The position numbers and the translations under genes are program-made. A DNA stretch of 33,296 nt from Bacteroidota bacterium (lineage in GTDB: Bacteria; Bacteroidota; Bacteroidia; Chitinophagales; Chitinophagaceae), in assembly GCA_030706685.1 (NCBI GenBank), contig JAUZOA010000066.1:1-33296 (forward strand), written 5' to 3'. Shown piece after piece: positions 1 to 8,030 of the stretch (its first letter is position 1; each line of letters starts with the position of its first letter). The notes under the pieces were generated by a model. It was not told the DNA's origin, ran no database searches, and saw nothing but the letters and a program-made list of their open reading frames with translations.

Positions 1-332
1 AAAAAGAAAGCCAGCAACCCGATGATAACTACTAATTTTTTTTTAGAAGTAGTTTTTATGCGGCTGGCTATGATCTCAAATCCATCATGGGAGTCAATCA
101 GCTCAACGATTGTCATAGCCCCCATCAGGAAGAATAATACCTGGGATAATTCGCCAAGATGATGGGTTAATTGGTTGGTGACGGCTTCCTTATTATCAGA
201 AAAAAGAATATAGACTGTCCAGCACAGAACGCCGGTCACCAATGCGGAAGCGGCTTTATTGAGCCGGATGGCATGTTCAAAAGCAATGGCCAGGTAGCCA
301 AGGATGAATATGATCACGATTGCCAATGCCAT
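1..332 (-). CDS. nhaD: NhaD-type Na+/H+ antiporter, N-terminal part (runs off left edge)
   Basis: This is the N-terminal ~110 residues of an inner-membrane sodium/proton antiporter of the NhaD (ion transporter superfamily) type, which exports Na+ in exchange for H+. The reading frame is open to base 1. Translation from the ATG at 332 gives a hydrophobic start (MALAIVIIFILGYLAIAFEH), then IRLNKAASALVTGVLCW and a stretch with HHLGELSQVLFFLMGAMTIV followed by ELIDSHDGFEIIASRIKT. The order of 'FEH..I.LNKAA.AL..GVLCW' and 'LGE.SQVLFFL.GAM..VE.ID.H.GF' is what I recognise from NhaD proteins. The ATG is preferred because it directly precedes the first membrane segment and no upstream in-frame ATG is seen. 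The C-terminal three quarters lie outside the window, so completeness cannot be judged. The family call is from remembered motifs. Confidence 0.85.
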   Translation of the reverse strand, partial: MALAIVIIFILGYLAIAFEHAIRLNKAASALVTGVLCWTVYILFSDNKEAVTNQLTHHLGELSQVLFFLMGAMTIVELIDSHDGFEIIASRIKTTSKKKLVVIIGLLAFF

Positions 333-371
333 AGCTATAAAAATACTGAAGAAAGTCCGGTTCAGGGAGAC

Positions 372-474
372 GTTTAAGGGTTTAAAACGTTTAAGGGTTA
401 TTGATAGCGGGTGAACTCTTTATAGTCCGGGGATTTCAAATAGCAGAACCTTTAAACGTTTTAAACCCTTAAAC
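372..474. repeat. Long intergenic inverted repeat (23-bp arms)
   Basis: The left arm 372-394 (gtttaagggtttaaaacg plus ttaa) is the exact reverse complement of the right arm 452-474. The match extends outward over a further 2 bp with a 1-nt offset. The spacer is 57 bp. The arms are built from reiterated TTTAAACG/TTTAAACC-like blocks. The element sits between the divergent nhaD and the 559-1041 gene, so it is not a simple terminator for a gene that ends there. It may be a dispersed intergenic repeat or a regulatory palindrome; the sequence does not decide. Confidence 0.8.
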
Positions 475-558
475 TTTTCAAACCTCCATGCACTTTTGCA
501 TTTTATTTAGACTTTGTTGGCACTATTTTTCGTTTTCAGGAGAATAAAATAAATCACC

Positions 559-1041
559 ATGAAAAAAATAATGTGCTCTTTCCTGCTTATTTCGGGACTT
601 TGTTTCGCCACTGCTGTCTCCGCGCAAGATTATAAAACCGCTCTTGGCGTAAGGCTCAGCAGCAGCGCTGCCATGGTCAACAACTCTATTTCACTCAAAC
701 ATTTCCTGAATGAAAGCACAGCCATCGAAGCGCTTTTTTCATTTGGGGACCCTCTTGCATTGGGCGCCATGGTGGAAATTCATAAGCCATTCAGTACTTC
801 CGGTATTCAATGGTTCTACGGGGGTGGCGGCTATCTTGGTTTTGTAAAAACCTACGATGCCAACAAAAACAAAAACGGAACCAATACCAATTTTGGAGCA
901 CAGGGTGTGCTTGGCCTTGATTATAAATTTGCCAATTTGCCCCTTAATCTTTCTCTTGACTGGAAGCCCGAGCTAAATCTTGTAACTGATATTAATTTTG
1001 AACCCGCGGCCATTGGATTTACAGCGAGGTTTACTTTCTAA
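559..1041 (+). CDS. Small secreted outer-membrane beta-barrel protein
   Basis: This 160-residue protein begins with a clear signal peptide (MKKIMCSFLLISGLCFATAVSAQ, cleavage probably at SA-Q near residue 22). The mature part alternates polar and hydrophobic/aromatic residues, is rich in Gly and Asn, and ends in a terminal Phe (GFTARFTF), as outer-membrane barrels do. At ~135 mature residues it would suit an eight-stranded barrel of the OmpW/porin-like kind. It appears to be monocistronic: nhaD is divergent upstream, and a repeat-bearing gap lies downstream. No enzymatic motif is seen. I infer an outer-membrane location, but the specific role is unknown. Confidence 0.8.
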   Translation: MKKIMCSFLLISGLCFATAVSAQDYKTALGVRLSSSAAMVNNSISLKHFLNESTAIEALFSFGDPLALGAMVEIHKPFSTSGIQWFYGGGGYLGFVKTYDANKNKNGTNTNFGAQGVLGLDYKFANLPLNLSLDWKPELNLVTDINFEPAAIGFTARFTF

Positions 1042-1104
1042 AAAATAATTCAATACCCGGAATGCTATAATATCTTCCCGCGAAGCGGTAACGACGTATA
1101 GGGA

Positions 1105-1260
1105 CAAAGGGTGCAAAGTATAAGACTCCCTTTGCCTCGCTGCGTTAACGTTGCCTCTGCGTGAAATATGATTTGTAATAAAAAGGTTTCACGCAAAGAA
1201 TGCTAAGGAGCAAAGGGCGCAAAGTTGAAGACTCTCTTTGCCTCGCTGCGTTAACTTTGC
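1105..1260. repeat. Pair of 50-bp REP-like direct repeats in the 1042-1465 gap
   Basis: Copy 1 (1105-1154) and copy 2 (1211-1260) align without gaps at 45 of 50 positions. Both read caaagggNgcaaagt, then aagactc, then ctttgcctcgctgcgttaac. Between them, 1155-1166 (ctctgcgtgaaa) and 1187-1198 (tttcacgcaaag) are inverted with one mismatch, so the whole block can fold on itself. The sequence style (GCAAAG/CTTTGCG with GTGAAA ends) matches REP-like intergenic palindromes that I know from many bacteria. The rest of the 424-bp gap shows no convincing gene. A 70-codon plus-strand frame across copy 2 (1238-1450) has no protein-like features. Confidence 0.75.
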
Positions 1261-1465
1261 GGCTTTGCCAATTTTTTCTGGTCTCCCGGGACGGCCATTT
1301 TGGGCAGATGGTTTTCTTCCATTCTCACTTCTAATAAGGGGCACTACATCTCTGTCAATCCCTGTTTCCCGGTTTTATCCACAAGTTTTTAAAGGTTGCA
1401 AATTTTTTCATGTTTGTGCGTTTTTGTGCGGTAATTTCACCTATATTTAAACCCAGAAACTAACT

Positions 1466-2215
1466 GTGCTTAAGAAAGAACGGCAGGCTTATATATTGCA
1501 CCAGATAAACCTGCACAACAAGGTGCTGTCTTCTTCCTTGTCGGCTGACATTAATGTGTCTGAAGATACTATCCGCCGGGATTTGCAGGAATTGGCCGAA
1601 GAAGGAAAAGTGATAAAAGTCCATGGTGGGGCTCTCTCCCATTCATTCAGCCAGGTGCATTTTCCTCCCAATGAAGTTTATTCACAAGATCAAAAGAAAA
1701 AAATTGCACAAAAGGCCATTAGCCTGATCAGTAATGGCATGTTCATATTGACCAGCGGTGGCACGACCATACTTGAAATGGCAAGGTCATTGCCTCCCCA
1801 ATTAAAAGCGACTTTTATATCCGGGAGCATTGCCGCTATTCTTGAATATATGAATCACCCGAATATCGAGGTAATTATTATCGGGGATAAAATTTCAAAA
1901 AGCTCTAAAATAACTGTTGGTTCTGAGGCAATTGCAAAAATAAAGCAACTTAAGCCCGATATCTGTTTCCTGGGAACCAATGCCATTGACCTGGAGCATG
2001 GGGTTACGGATAATGACTGGGAAGTGGTGCAGCTAAAAAGGGCTATGATAGAGTCTTCTCAAAAAGTAGTATGCTTATCCATTGCTGAAAAGATCAACAC
2101 CTTTCAGCCTATCCATATCTGTGAATTAAAAAAAATAGATATCCTGGTTACTGAATTGCCTTTTGATGATCCGTTGTTAAAACCCTATGCAGACACAGGC
2201 ATCAAAGTTTTGTAA
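1466..2215 (+). CDS. DeoR/GlpR-family transcriptional regulator
   Basis: This 249-residue protein has the standard DeoR architecture. Residues ~3-57 form the N-terminal winged helix (VSEDTIRRDLQELAEEGKV, then IKVHGGAL). Residues ~75-235 form the DeoR C-terminal sensor domain, related to phosphosugar isomerases: it has SGGTTILEMA in the usual [DS]GGTT position, GTNAIDLEHGVTDND in the usual GADGI..GGVT position, and KRAMIESS. Members normally bind a phosphorylated sugar or sugar alcohol and repress nearby uptake/catabolic genes. The start is a GTG: an in-frame TAA lies 18 nt upstream and no ATG begins the domain. It lies 44 bp upstream of susC on the same strand, so I infer that it controls the 2260-7942 cluster. 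The ligand cannot be told from the sequence. Confidence 0.92.
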   Translation: MLKKERQAYILHQINLHNKVLSSSLSADINVSEDTIRRDLQELAEEGKVIKVHGGALSHSFSQVHFPPNEVYSQDQKKKIAQKAISLISNGMFILTSGGTTILEMARSLPPQLKATFISGSIAAILEYMNHPNIEVIIIGDKISKSSKITVGSEAIAKIKQLKPDICFLGTNAIDLEHGVTDNDWEVVQLKRAMIESSQKVVCLSIAEKINTFQPIHICELKKIDILVTELPFDDPLLKPYADTGIKVL

Positions 2216-2259
2216 CGATTTCGACTGCTTATTAAAACATATATCTAAAACAACAAGCT

Positions 2260-5200
2260 ATGAGAAAAATTCTCTGTTCAGTAGTAGTATTATTCCTGAT
2301 GATACTGGCGCTACCCCCTTCTTTGCAGGCACAGCAAAGAACCGTTACGGGCACAGTAGTCTCCGAAGACGATAAAACTCCTTTGCCGGGAGTAACGATC
2401 AAGGTCAAAGGCACCAATCGCAGCACGCAAACAGACGCGAATGGAAAATTCAGTATCCAGCTAAATGCGGGAGAAACATTGGTATTGACCCACGTCGGAT
2501 ATGAGCCGCAGGAAATAAAACCAGGTACTGGCAACAGCATTGGTATAAGTCTGAAAAGATCTGACAGTACCATGAGTGAGGTAGTGGTAACGGCGATGGA
2601 TATAAAAAGGAATCCAAGGGAATTGGGATATTCAGTTCAAACGGTCAAAGGGAGCGATATTCAACAAACACAAAGGGAAAATTTTGTAAATAGTTTGCAG
2701 GGACGGGTCGCCGGGCTGACGGTTACACCCACAACAGGTGCTGCGGGCGCTTCTTCAGGTATTATATTAAGAGGATTCAACACCTTGTCGGGCACCAACC
2801 AGCCTTTGTTTATTGTAGATGGTATTATTGTAGATAATCAAACCCTGAATACCAATTCGCAGGGAGGCTCAGGTATCGGGCTTGCTTCAGATCTACCTAA
2901 CCGGAACAATGACTATACAAACCGCATCGCGGATTTGAACCCTAACGATATAGAATCTGTCACTGTATTAAAAGGACCCGAAGCAACAGCCTTGTATGGC
3001 AGCCAGGCAAGCTCAGGCGCCATTGTAATTACCACCAGGAAAGCCAAGAGTACCAACGGAAAAGTGCTGGTAACTTACGATGATAATTTTCGTATGCAAA
3101 GGATTACCCGCTTTGCACAATTAAATAATGATTATGGTCCGGGTGGAAGCAATGGAATTCCTACCCAGCCCCCACTTTCAGGACAATTCACATCCTTTGG
3201 CCCGGCCTGGGCGCCAGGAACCAAGTTATATGACAACCTTCATCATTTTTATGAAACCGGTTTTTCTCAAACACATAATTTAGCTTTAGACTTTGGCACC
3301 AAGAATGTAGGTTTCAGGCTTACTGGTCAATATTTCAATGACCATGGAGTAGTTCCTTTTAATACTTATAAAAAATACAATTTTAAATTTTCCAATACTA
3401 CTAGAATCGGGAAGTATATAACTATTACTCCTACGATTGCTTACACTAATTCTGATAATGTCAAACCATTAAAAGGAACCACAGCTAACGGGGGATACCT
3501 GCTGGATTTATATGCATGGCCTGCCAACAATGATATCAGGCACTACCAGGATGCAAACGGTGGAAAATTTGTAGTTTTTAGCCCCAATTATAATAGTGAT
3601 TATGACAGCCCGATCTGGAGCGCTAAAAACAACAAAAGTGGTGATAAAACACAACGCTGGGTGGGAACCCTGGGCGTTGATATCAATCCTTTCCCCTGGT
3701 TGTCATTAGCCGGAAGATTTGGCTATGATACCTATAAAACCGATGGCTACCTGTTTACCCACCCCGAGTCCTTTGTACTAACCTCTGCTACAGGCGGAAC
3801 TCTGGATAATTATTACAGAACTTATGTGGGATATAATCATACCATCACGGCGACGGTGAAAAAAAGTATAAAGAACTTTTCAGGAAGATTATTGCTGGGT
3901 ACTATGTGGCAGGATTTGGAAACCAAGCAGTTTAGCTTAGTGGGCAGTCATATCACTGATTCAGTACATTCAGGCAGTTTGTATCACAATGGTGCAGTCG
4001 TTACAGATTTTAATCCCTGGGACAGCAGTATTACATTGCCGGGTTCAAGAACCCGCTTGCTAAGAAATGTTTTTGGTTTACCCAATTTAAGCATCCTGAG
4101 AGAGATAGCTTATTTTGGCGAGGCCTCCATCGCATTTAAAGATGTGGCATTTCTTTCCTATTCCCTGCGTTTTGAGTCTGCTTCGCCTATTCCCGCAGAA
4201 AACAGGAATTATCATTACCCCGGCGCAAGTTTAAGTCTTATTGTATCAGATATATTCCCGGAAATTAAGAAAGGAAATATCATCAACTATGCTAAGCTAA
4301 GGTCTTCGCTGGCCTACACGGCAAGGTTGAATGATCCTTATTCTAACCAGTCTGTTTTTGTCAATAACCAGAATAGCTCTGTCATACCCGGGTTTACTTA
4401 CGGCTTTACCAATTCTAATCCTTTTCTTCGTCCTGAACGGCAAAAAACCTACGAGGTAGGTATGGAACTCAGGCTCTTAAAAGATGCCATATCTACGGAG
4501 ATAACTTATTATAATACTCTTTGTACCGACCAGATAAGCCAGGGGTACAGGGCCAGTTATGCCACAGGTTATGTATTGAATACAACAAACGCTTCTTCAT
4601 TGCGCAACCAGGGACTGGAAGTGAGTTTAAACCTTTACCCGGTAAAAAAGAAAGATTTCAGTTGGACAGTCAACTTTAACTTCAACCACATGTGGAGTAA
4701 AGTATTGAAGCTGCCTGAATCCATCGGCGTTTATAATGACTTTTATAATTCCGACACCTATATTTCGAATGTCAGGGGCGGTTTGATCAGGGGTCATTCA
4801 ACAGGAACCATTACCGGCTCCATTTATTCCAGGAATAATGCCGGCCAGATCCTTATCAATCCTTCAACAGGCGTACCGGTAGTTACAGGAGGTAATTCCC
4901 TGATTGCTGACAGAACTCCCAAATTCACATTGGGAACCCTCAATGCTTTCAGATTCAGGAACTGGACATTAAGCTTTTTATGGGATCTGAAAGTAGGAGG
5001 AGATATTTATAATGGAACCGACCAGGTGCTTACCGGTTTAGGTAAAAGCGCGAGAACAGCCAACCGCACGCAGCCAATCGTAGTCCAGGGAGTACTGAAT
5101 GATGGTTTGCAGAATACAGCTAAACCAACTGTCAATACGATCGCTATTCTTCCTTATTTCCTGAGTACCTATTATACCTCGTTACCGGATGAAGAGTTTA

Positions 5201-5469
5201 TTCAAAAGAATGTGAACTGGTTTAGATTGAGGGATCTTAGCTTAAGTTATATGCTTCCTGAAAAAACGATTCGTCACTTAAAGGGTATAAGGAACCTGGC
5301 ATTCTTTATTACGGGGAATGACCTGATACTATTGACGAATTATAATGGAGCAGATCCGGCCGTAAATTCTAACAATCCGGGATCAGTCGGTGTAGGAGGA
5401 TATGGTCTTGACCTTGGAAGCGCACCTACTCCATTGGGCTTAAGCTTTGGATTACGTGCAAACTTTTAA
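2260..5469 (+). CDS. susC: SusC/RagA-family TonB-dependent outer-membrane transporter
   Basis: This 1069-residue TonB-linked outer-membrane channel has a signal peptide at 1-25 (cleavage near LQA-QQ). Residues ~28-105 form a CarboxypepD_reg-like N-terminal domain (TVTGTVVSEDDKTPLPGVTI). It is followed by the SusC-type plug at ~110-260, with EVVVTA, VNSLQGRVAGL, LRGFNTLSG, PLFIVDG, IESVTVLKGPEATALYGSQA and GAIVITT. The remainder is a 22-strand-type barrel ending in LSFGLRANF with terminal Phe. Length and order are normal for the family. It works with the SusD lipoprotein encoded 39 bp downstream to import a nutrient ligand, often a glycan or peptide, using TonB energy. No glycan-degrading enzyme is adjacent, so the ligand is unknown. 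The symbol denotes the family only. Confidence 0.95.
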   Translation: MRKILCSVVVLFLMILALPPSLQAQQRTVTGTVVSEDDKTPLPGVTIKVKGTNRSTQTDANGKFSIQLNAGETLVLTHVGYEPQEIKPGTGNSIGISLKRSDSTMSEVVVTAMDIKRNPRELGYSVQTVKGSDIQQTQRENFVNSLQGRVAGLTVTPTTGAAGASSGIILRGFNTLSGTNQPLFIVDGIIVDNQTLNTNSQGGSGIGLASDLPNRNNDYTNRIADLNPNDIESVTVLKGPEATALYGSQASSGAIVITTRKAKSTNGKVLVTYDDNFRMQRITRFAQLNNDYGPGGSNGIPTQPPLSGQFTSFGPAWAPGTKLYDNLHHFYETGFSQTHNLALDFGTKNVGFRLTGQYFNDHGVVPFNTYKKYNFKFSNTTRIGKYITITPTIAYTNSDNVKPLKGTTANGGYLLDLYAWPANNDIRHYQDANGGKFVVFSPNYNSDYDSPIWSAKNNKSGDKTQRWVGTLGVDINPFPWLSLAGRFGYDTYKTDGYLFTHPESFVLTSATGGTLDNYYRTYVGYNHTITATVKKSIKNFSGRLLLGTMWQDLETKQFSLVGSHITDSVHSGSLYHNGAVVTDFNPWDSSITLPGSRTRLLRNVFGLPNLSILREIAYFGEASIAFKDVAFLSYSLRFESASPIPAENRNYHYPGASLSLIVSDIFPEIKKGNIINYAKLRSSLAYTARLNDPYSNQSVFVNNQNSSVIPGFTYGFTNSNPFLRPERQKTYEVGMELRLLKDAISTEITYYNTLCTDQISQGYRASYATGYVLNTTNASSLRNQGLEVSLNLYPVKKKDFSWTVNFNFNHMWSKVLKLPESIGVYNDFYNSDTYISNVRGGLIRGHSTGTITGSIYSRNNAGQILINPSTGVPVVTGGNSLIADRTPKFTLGTLNAFRFRNWTLSFLWDLKVGGDIYNGTDQVLTGLGKSARTANRTQPIVVQGVLNDGLQNTAKPTVNTIAILPYFLSTYYTSLPDEEFIQKNVNWFRLRDLSLSYMLPEKTIRHLKGIRNLAFFITGNDLILLTNYNGADPAVNSNNPGSVGVGGYGLDLGSAPTPLGLSFGLRANF

Positions 5470-5508
5470 CTGCTAACCTATCAACGATAAAATTTAAAAA
5501 CTCTTTGT

Positions 5509-7188
5509 ATGCAAAATAAATTTTTTAAATCAATAGTTTTTGCCGGGATGATCAGCATGGTCGGTATGATATCCTGTAAGAAAAAAATTGATGATGCCTA
5601 TCTCAATCCCAATGCGGCTACCATTGAGCCCATTGAGAGTATTTTATCCGGTGTGATCGGGAGTTTTACCGCTTTCTTTTCTTCAGCCGGTACGGGCTAT
5701 GGTGTACAGGCCGATGGAATATTGCTGGGGAGGTATATACAATTCTGGGGCTCTCAAACCAATGGCGAAAATTACGGCCAGATGGGCGGAGCAACGCCTG
5801 CCAGTGATAATACGGGAGGACTTTGGGCCGCCGTTTATTATGGCCAGGGGCAAAATTTAAATAAGATTGTACAATGGGGCAATGAACAGCAAAAATGGGA
5901 TTATGTAGGTGTTGCCTGGGCTATCAGGGCATGGGGTTGGCTGGAACTAACGAATATCTATAGCGACGCTATACTAAGAGAAGCGTTTAATACTAACCTG
6001 TCCCAATTTCATTATAATCCGCAACCTGAGTTTTATGACAGTTGCCGGGCCATCTGTTTTCGCGCTTTAAATTATTTAAGCAGAACGGATGGTAATGTAA
6101 GCGCTACCAACCTGGCAATAGGCGATGCTTATTTTTATAATGGTGATGTAAACAAATGGAAAAAATTTGTGTATGGGATCCTGGCGCGCTCTTATATTGA
6201 TATAAGTAACAAAGCCATTTTTGCCGCCAATAACTATGCCTATGCCGATTCCGCCATCAAATATGCAAGCCTGGCCATGACGTCCAATGCTGATAACGCC
6301 ACGGTTAAAGTAAAGGGTGGTCTTACTTCTGCTGTTAATAATTATTTTGGACCGTTTCGTGGAAATATCGGTACCATCAGGCAGGCATCTTTTCCTGCCG
6401 ACCTGATGTCGGGAAATAATCCTTCAGCTTTTGTGGGTGTAAGTGATCCAAGAAGATGGTATATGCTTCGTGAAAACCTGAATGGCACTTTCAAAGGGTT
6501 TACCGTATGGTTGGGTTCAACAGGGCTTTCTACCAATGACTATCCATTTAACTACTGGGGTCCTGTAATCCCGGCAACGGGTCCAATCGTACCTTCTTCA
6601 ACAGGTGCGCCGACTATTGATACAAGCCGGTACCTTTATCAAAATACAAGTCCCTGGCCCATGATGACAGCTTCGGAAATGCAATTTATTGTAGCAGAAG
6701 CCGCTTTTCGCAAAGGAGACAAACAAACCGCGCTTGCCGCTTATACCAATGCAATCAGCCTGAATTTCGATATGCTGACCACTACGTATCCGCAACATAT
6801 TCCGGCTGCGAATGCGATCACCCCTGCAGTAAAAGCCGCTTTCCTGTCAAATCCTGCTGTTGTTCCCACTACACCGGCCGGCTTAACCATGACGCATATC
6901 ATGTTGCAAAAATATATCGCGTTATATGCCTGGGGCGTCCAGGAAACATGGACAGATATGCGGAGATTTCATTACACGGATCCTGATCCGGCAACGGGCA
7001 ACCAGGTGTATGCGGGTTTTGTACCTCCATCGGGCGTTAATTTGTTCCCCAACAACGGTGGCAAGTTGGTGTACAGGTGCAGGCCAAGATATAATTCAGA
7101 ATACCTGTATGATATTCCTGAACTAACGAGGATCGGGGCTTTAAATCCCGATTATCACACGTATGAATGCTGGTTCTCTTTGCCATAA
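5509..7188 (+). CDS. susD: SusD/RagB-family nutrient-binding lipoprotein (SusD-like_2 type)
   Basis: This 559-residue surface lipoprotein carries a lipobox, MVGMISC, with the acylated Cys at 23 and KKK after it. LNPNAATIEPIESILSGVIG follows the lipid anchor, as in SusD-like_2 proteins. TPR-like helices lie around 125-270 (AWAIRAWGWLELTNIYSDA, the YADSAIKYASLAM region). The C-terminal part has QETWTDMRRFHY and RCRPRYNSEYLYDIPEL, which I recognise as the conserved end of this subfamily. The protein forms a lid on the SusC channel and captures the substrate at the cell surface. The gene is 39 bp after susC, and 25 bp separate it from the next start, so the three are almost certainly cotranscribed. 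The ligand is unknown. Confidence 0.93.
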   Translation: MQNKFFKSIVFAGMISMVGMISCKKKIDDAYLNPNAATIEPIESILSGVIGSFTAFFSSAGTGYGVQADGILLGRYIQFWGSQTNGENYGQMGGATPASDNTGGLWAAVYYGQGQNLNKIVQWGNEQQKWDYVGVAWAIRAWGWLELTNIYSDAILREAFNTNLSQFHYNPQPEFYDSCRAICFRALNYLSRTDGNVSATNLAIGDAYFYNGDVNKWKKFVYGILARSYIDISNKAIFAANNYAYADSAIKYASLAMTSNADNATVKVKGGLTSAVNNYFGPFRGNIGTIRQASFPADLMSGNNPSAFVGVSDPRRWYMLRENLNGTFKGFTVWLGSTGLSTNDYPFNYWGPVIPATGPIVPSSTGAPTIDTSRYLYQNTSPWPMMTASEMQFIVAEAAFRKGDKQTALAAYTNAISLNFDMLTTTYPQHIPAANAITPAVKAAFLSNPAVVPTTPAGLTMTHIMLQKYIALYAWGVQETWTDMRRFHYTDPDPATGNQVYAGFVPPSGVNLFPNNGGKLVYRCRPRYNSEYLYDIPELTRIGALNPDYHTYECWFSLP

Positions 7189-7213
7189 ATTATCAACAAG
7201 AAAAATTACTATA

Positions 7214-7942
7214 ATGAAATTTCTAAAAATAATTACAATAAGCCTGGGAGCGATAGCTGTATCTTCTCTTTACCTGTCATGCGCCAAGAACAAGCCTACC
7301 CTGGTGGGCGTTACAGACAATGATTTCAGTAATTCAAGCCTGGTGCAGGTGTATGATGCTACTGTCAGTTCCTCGAGAACCTATGTTTACGTGGATGGCG
7401 CTCCTGTTACAGGCAGTCCATTGTCTTATGGAAGCGTATTCCCTTCCGGGGCTTACGCGTTTAAAGTAAACGCCGGTCTCAGGTCTTTCGTCATAAAAGA
7501 TACATTGAGCGCTACCACCCAGGCGCGCCTGGCTTTCCCTGAGAATTTTGTCGCCGGAAAGAATTACACCATCTATATGTATGATACCACGCCATCGGCA
7601 AAGCAAATAACCATACAGAACGATGTGGTGTTCCCGGCAGATACCGCTGCCCGGGTCAAATTCGCCAACTTTATTTATAATAGCAGCGATGTACCGGCCG
7701 TAGATATTTTTTCAAAAAGGATCAATGCGAACCTTTTTACAAATATTTCCAGGACTATGGTTACAGACTATATTCCCTATGCCTCTAACGGGAATGATAC
7801 TCTGCTTGTAAGGGAAACCGGTACTACGAACCTGTTGGCTACTTTAAATGCGTTTTATGCTACTCCGAGGCGCAGTTATACATTCATTTACAGGGGCAGC
7901 CATAGAGGCGCCCGGGTGCTTGCTGCCTTTACTAATAATTAA
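7214..7942 (+). CDS. DUF4397-domain lipoprotein, third gene of the SusCD cluster
   Basis: This 242-residue lipoprotein has an N-terminal signal with lipobox LYLSC (acylated Cys 23). Its two repeated beta-rich halves carry the DUF4397 style, VKFANFIYNSSDVPAVDIF (residues ~155-175). A longer frame opens at 7163 inside susD, but its 17 extra residues would bury the signal peptide, so the ATG at 7214 is chosen. Proteins of this type commonly follow SusCD pairs in Chitinophagaceae and are presumed to be accessory surface-binding proteins. No catalytic motif is visible. A strong terminator follows 14 bp after the stop, closing the operon. Confidence 0.88.
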   Translation: MKFLKIITISLGAIAVSSLYLSCAKNKPTLVGVTDNDFSNSSLVQVYDATVSSSRTYVYVDGAPVTGSPLSYGSVFPSGAYAFKVNAGLRSFVIKDTLSATTQARLAFPENFVAGKNYTIYMYDTTPSAKQITIQNDVVFPADTAARVKFANFIYNSSDVPAVDIFSKRINANLFTNISRTMVTDYIPYASNGNDTLLVRETGTTNLLATLNAFYATPRRSYTFIYRGSHRGARVLAAFTNN

Positions 7943-7956
7943 AGAATCAGGAACAT

Positions 7957-7990
7957 AAAAAAAACTGCCCCGATCAGGGCAGTTTTTTTT
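7957..7990. terminator. Bidirectional intrinsic terminator
   Basis: A perfect 14-bp inverted repeat (A8 ctgccc at 7957-7970 and gggcag T8 at 7977-7990) encloses a 6-nt loop, cgatca. The GC-rich core flanked by A and T runs makes it function in both directions. It lies between the convergent DUF4397 lipoprotein gene and the SpmAB gene. Confidence 0.93.
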
Positions 7991-8030
7991 ATCCGTTATA
8001 TTGCTGAAATCTCCCGGTTGAAAAATTCCG

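Noticed and set aside
1238-1450. 70-codon plus-strand frame in the gap before the DeoR gene
   Set aside because: It lies across a REP-like repeat copy, is Cys/Phe/Pro-rich, and has no plausible initiation context.
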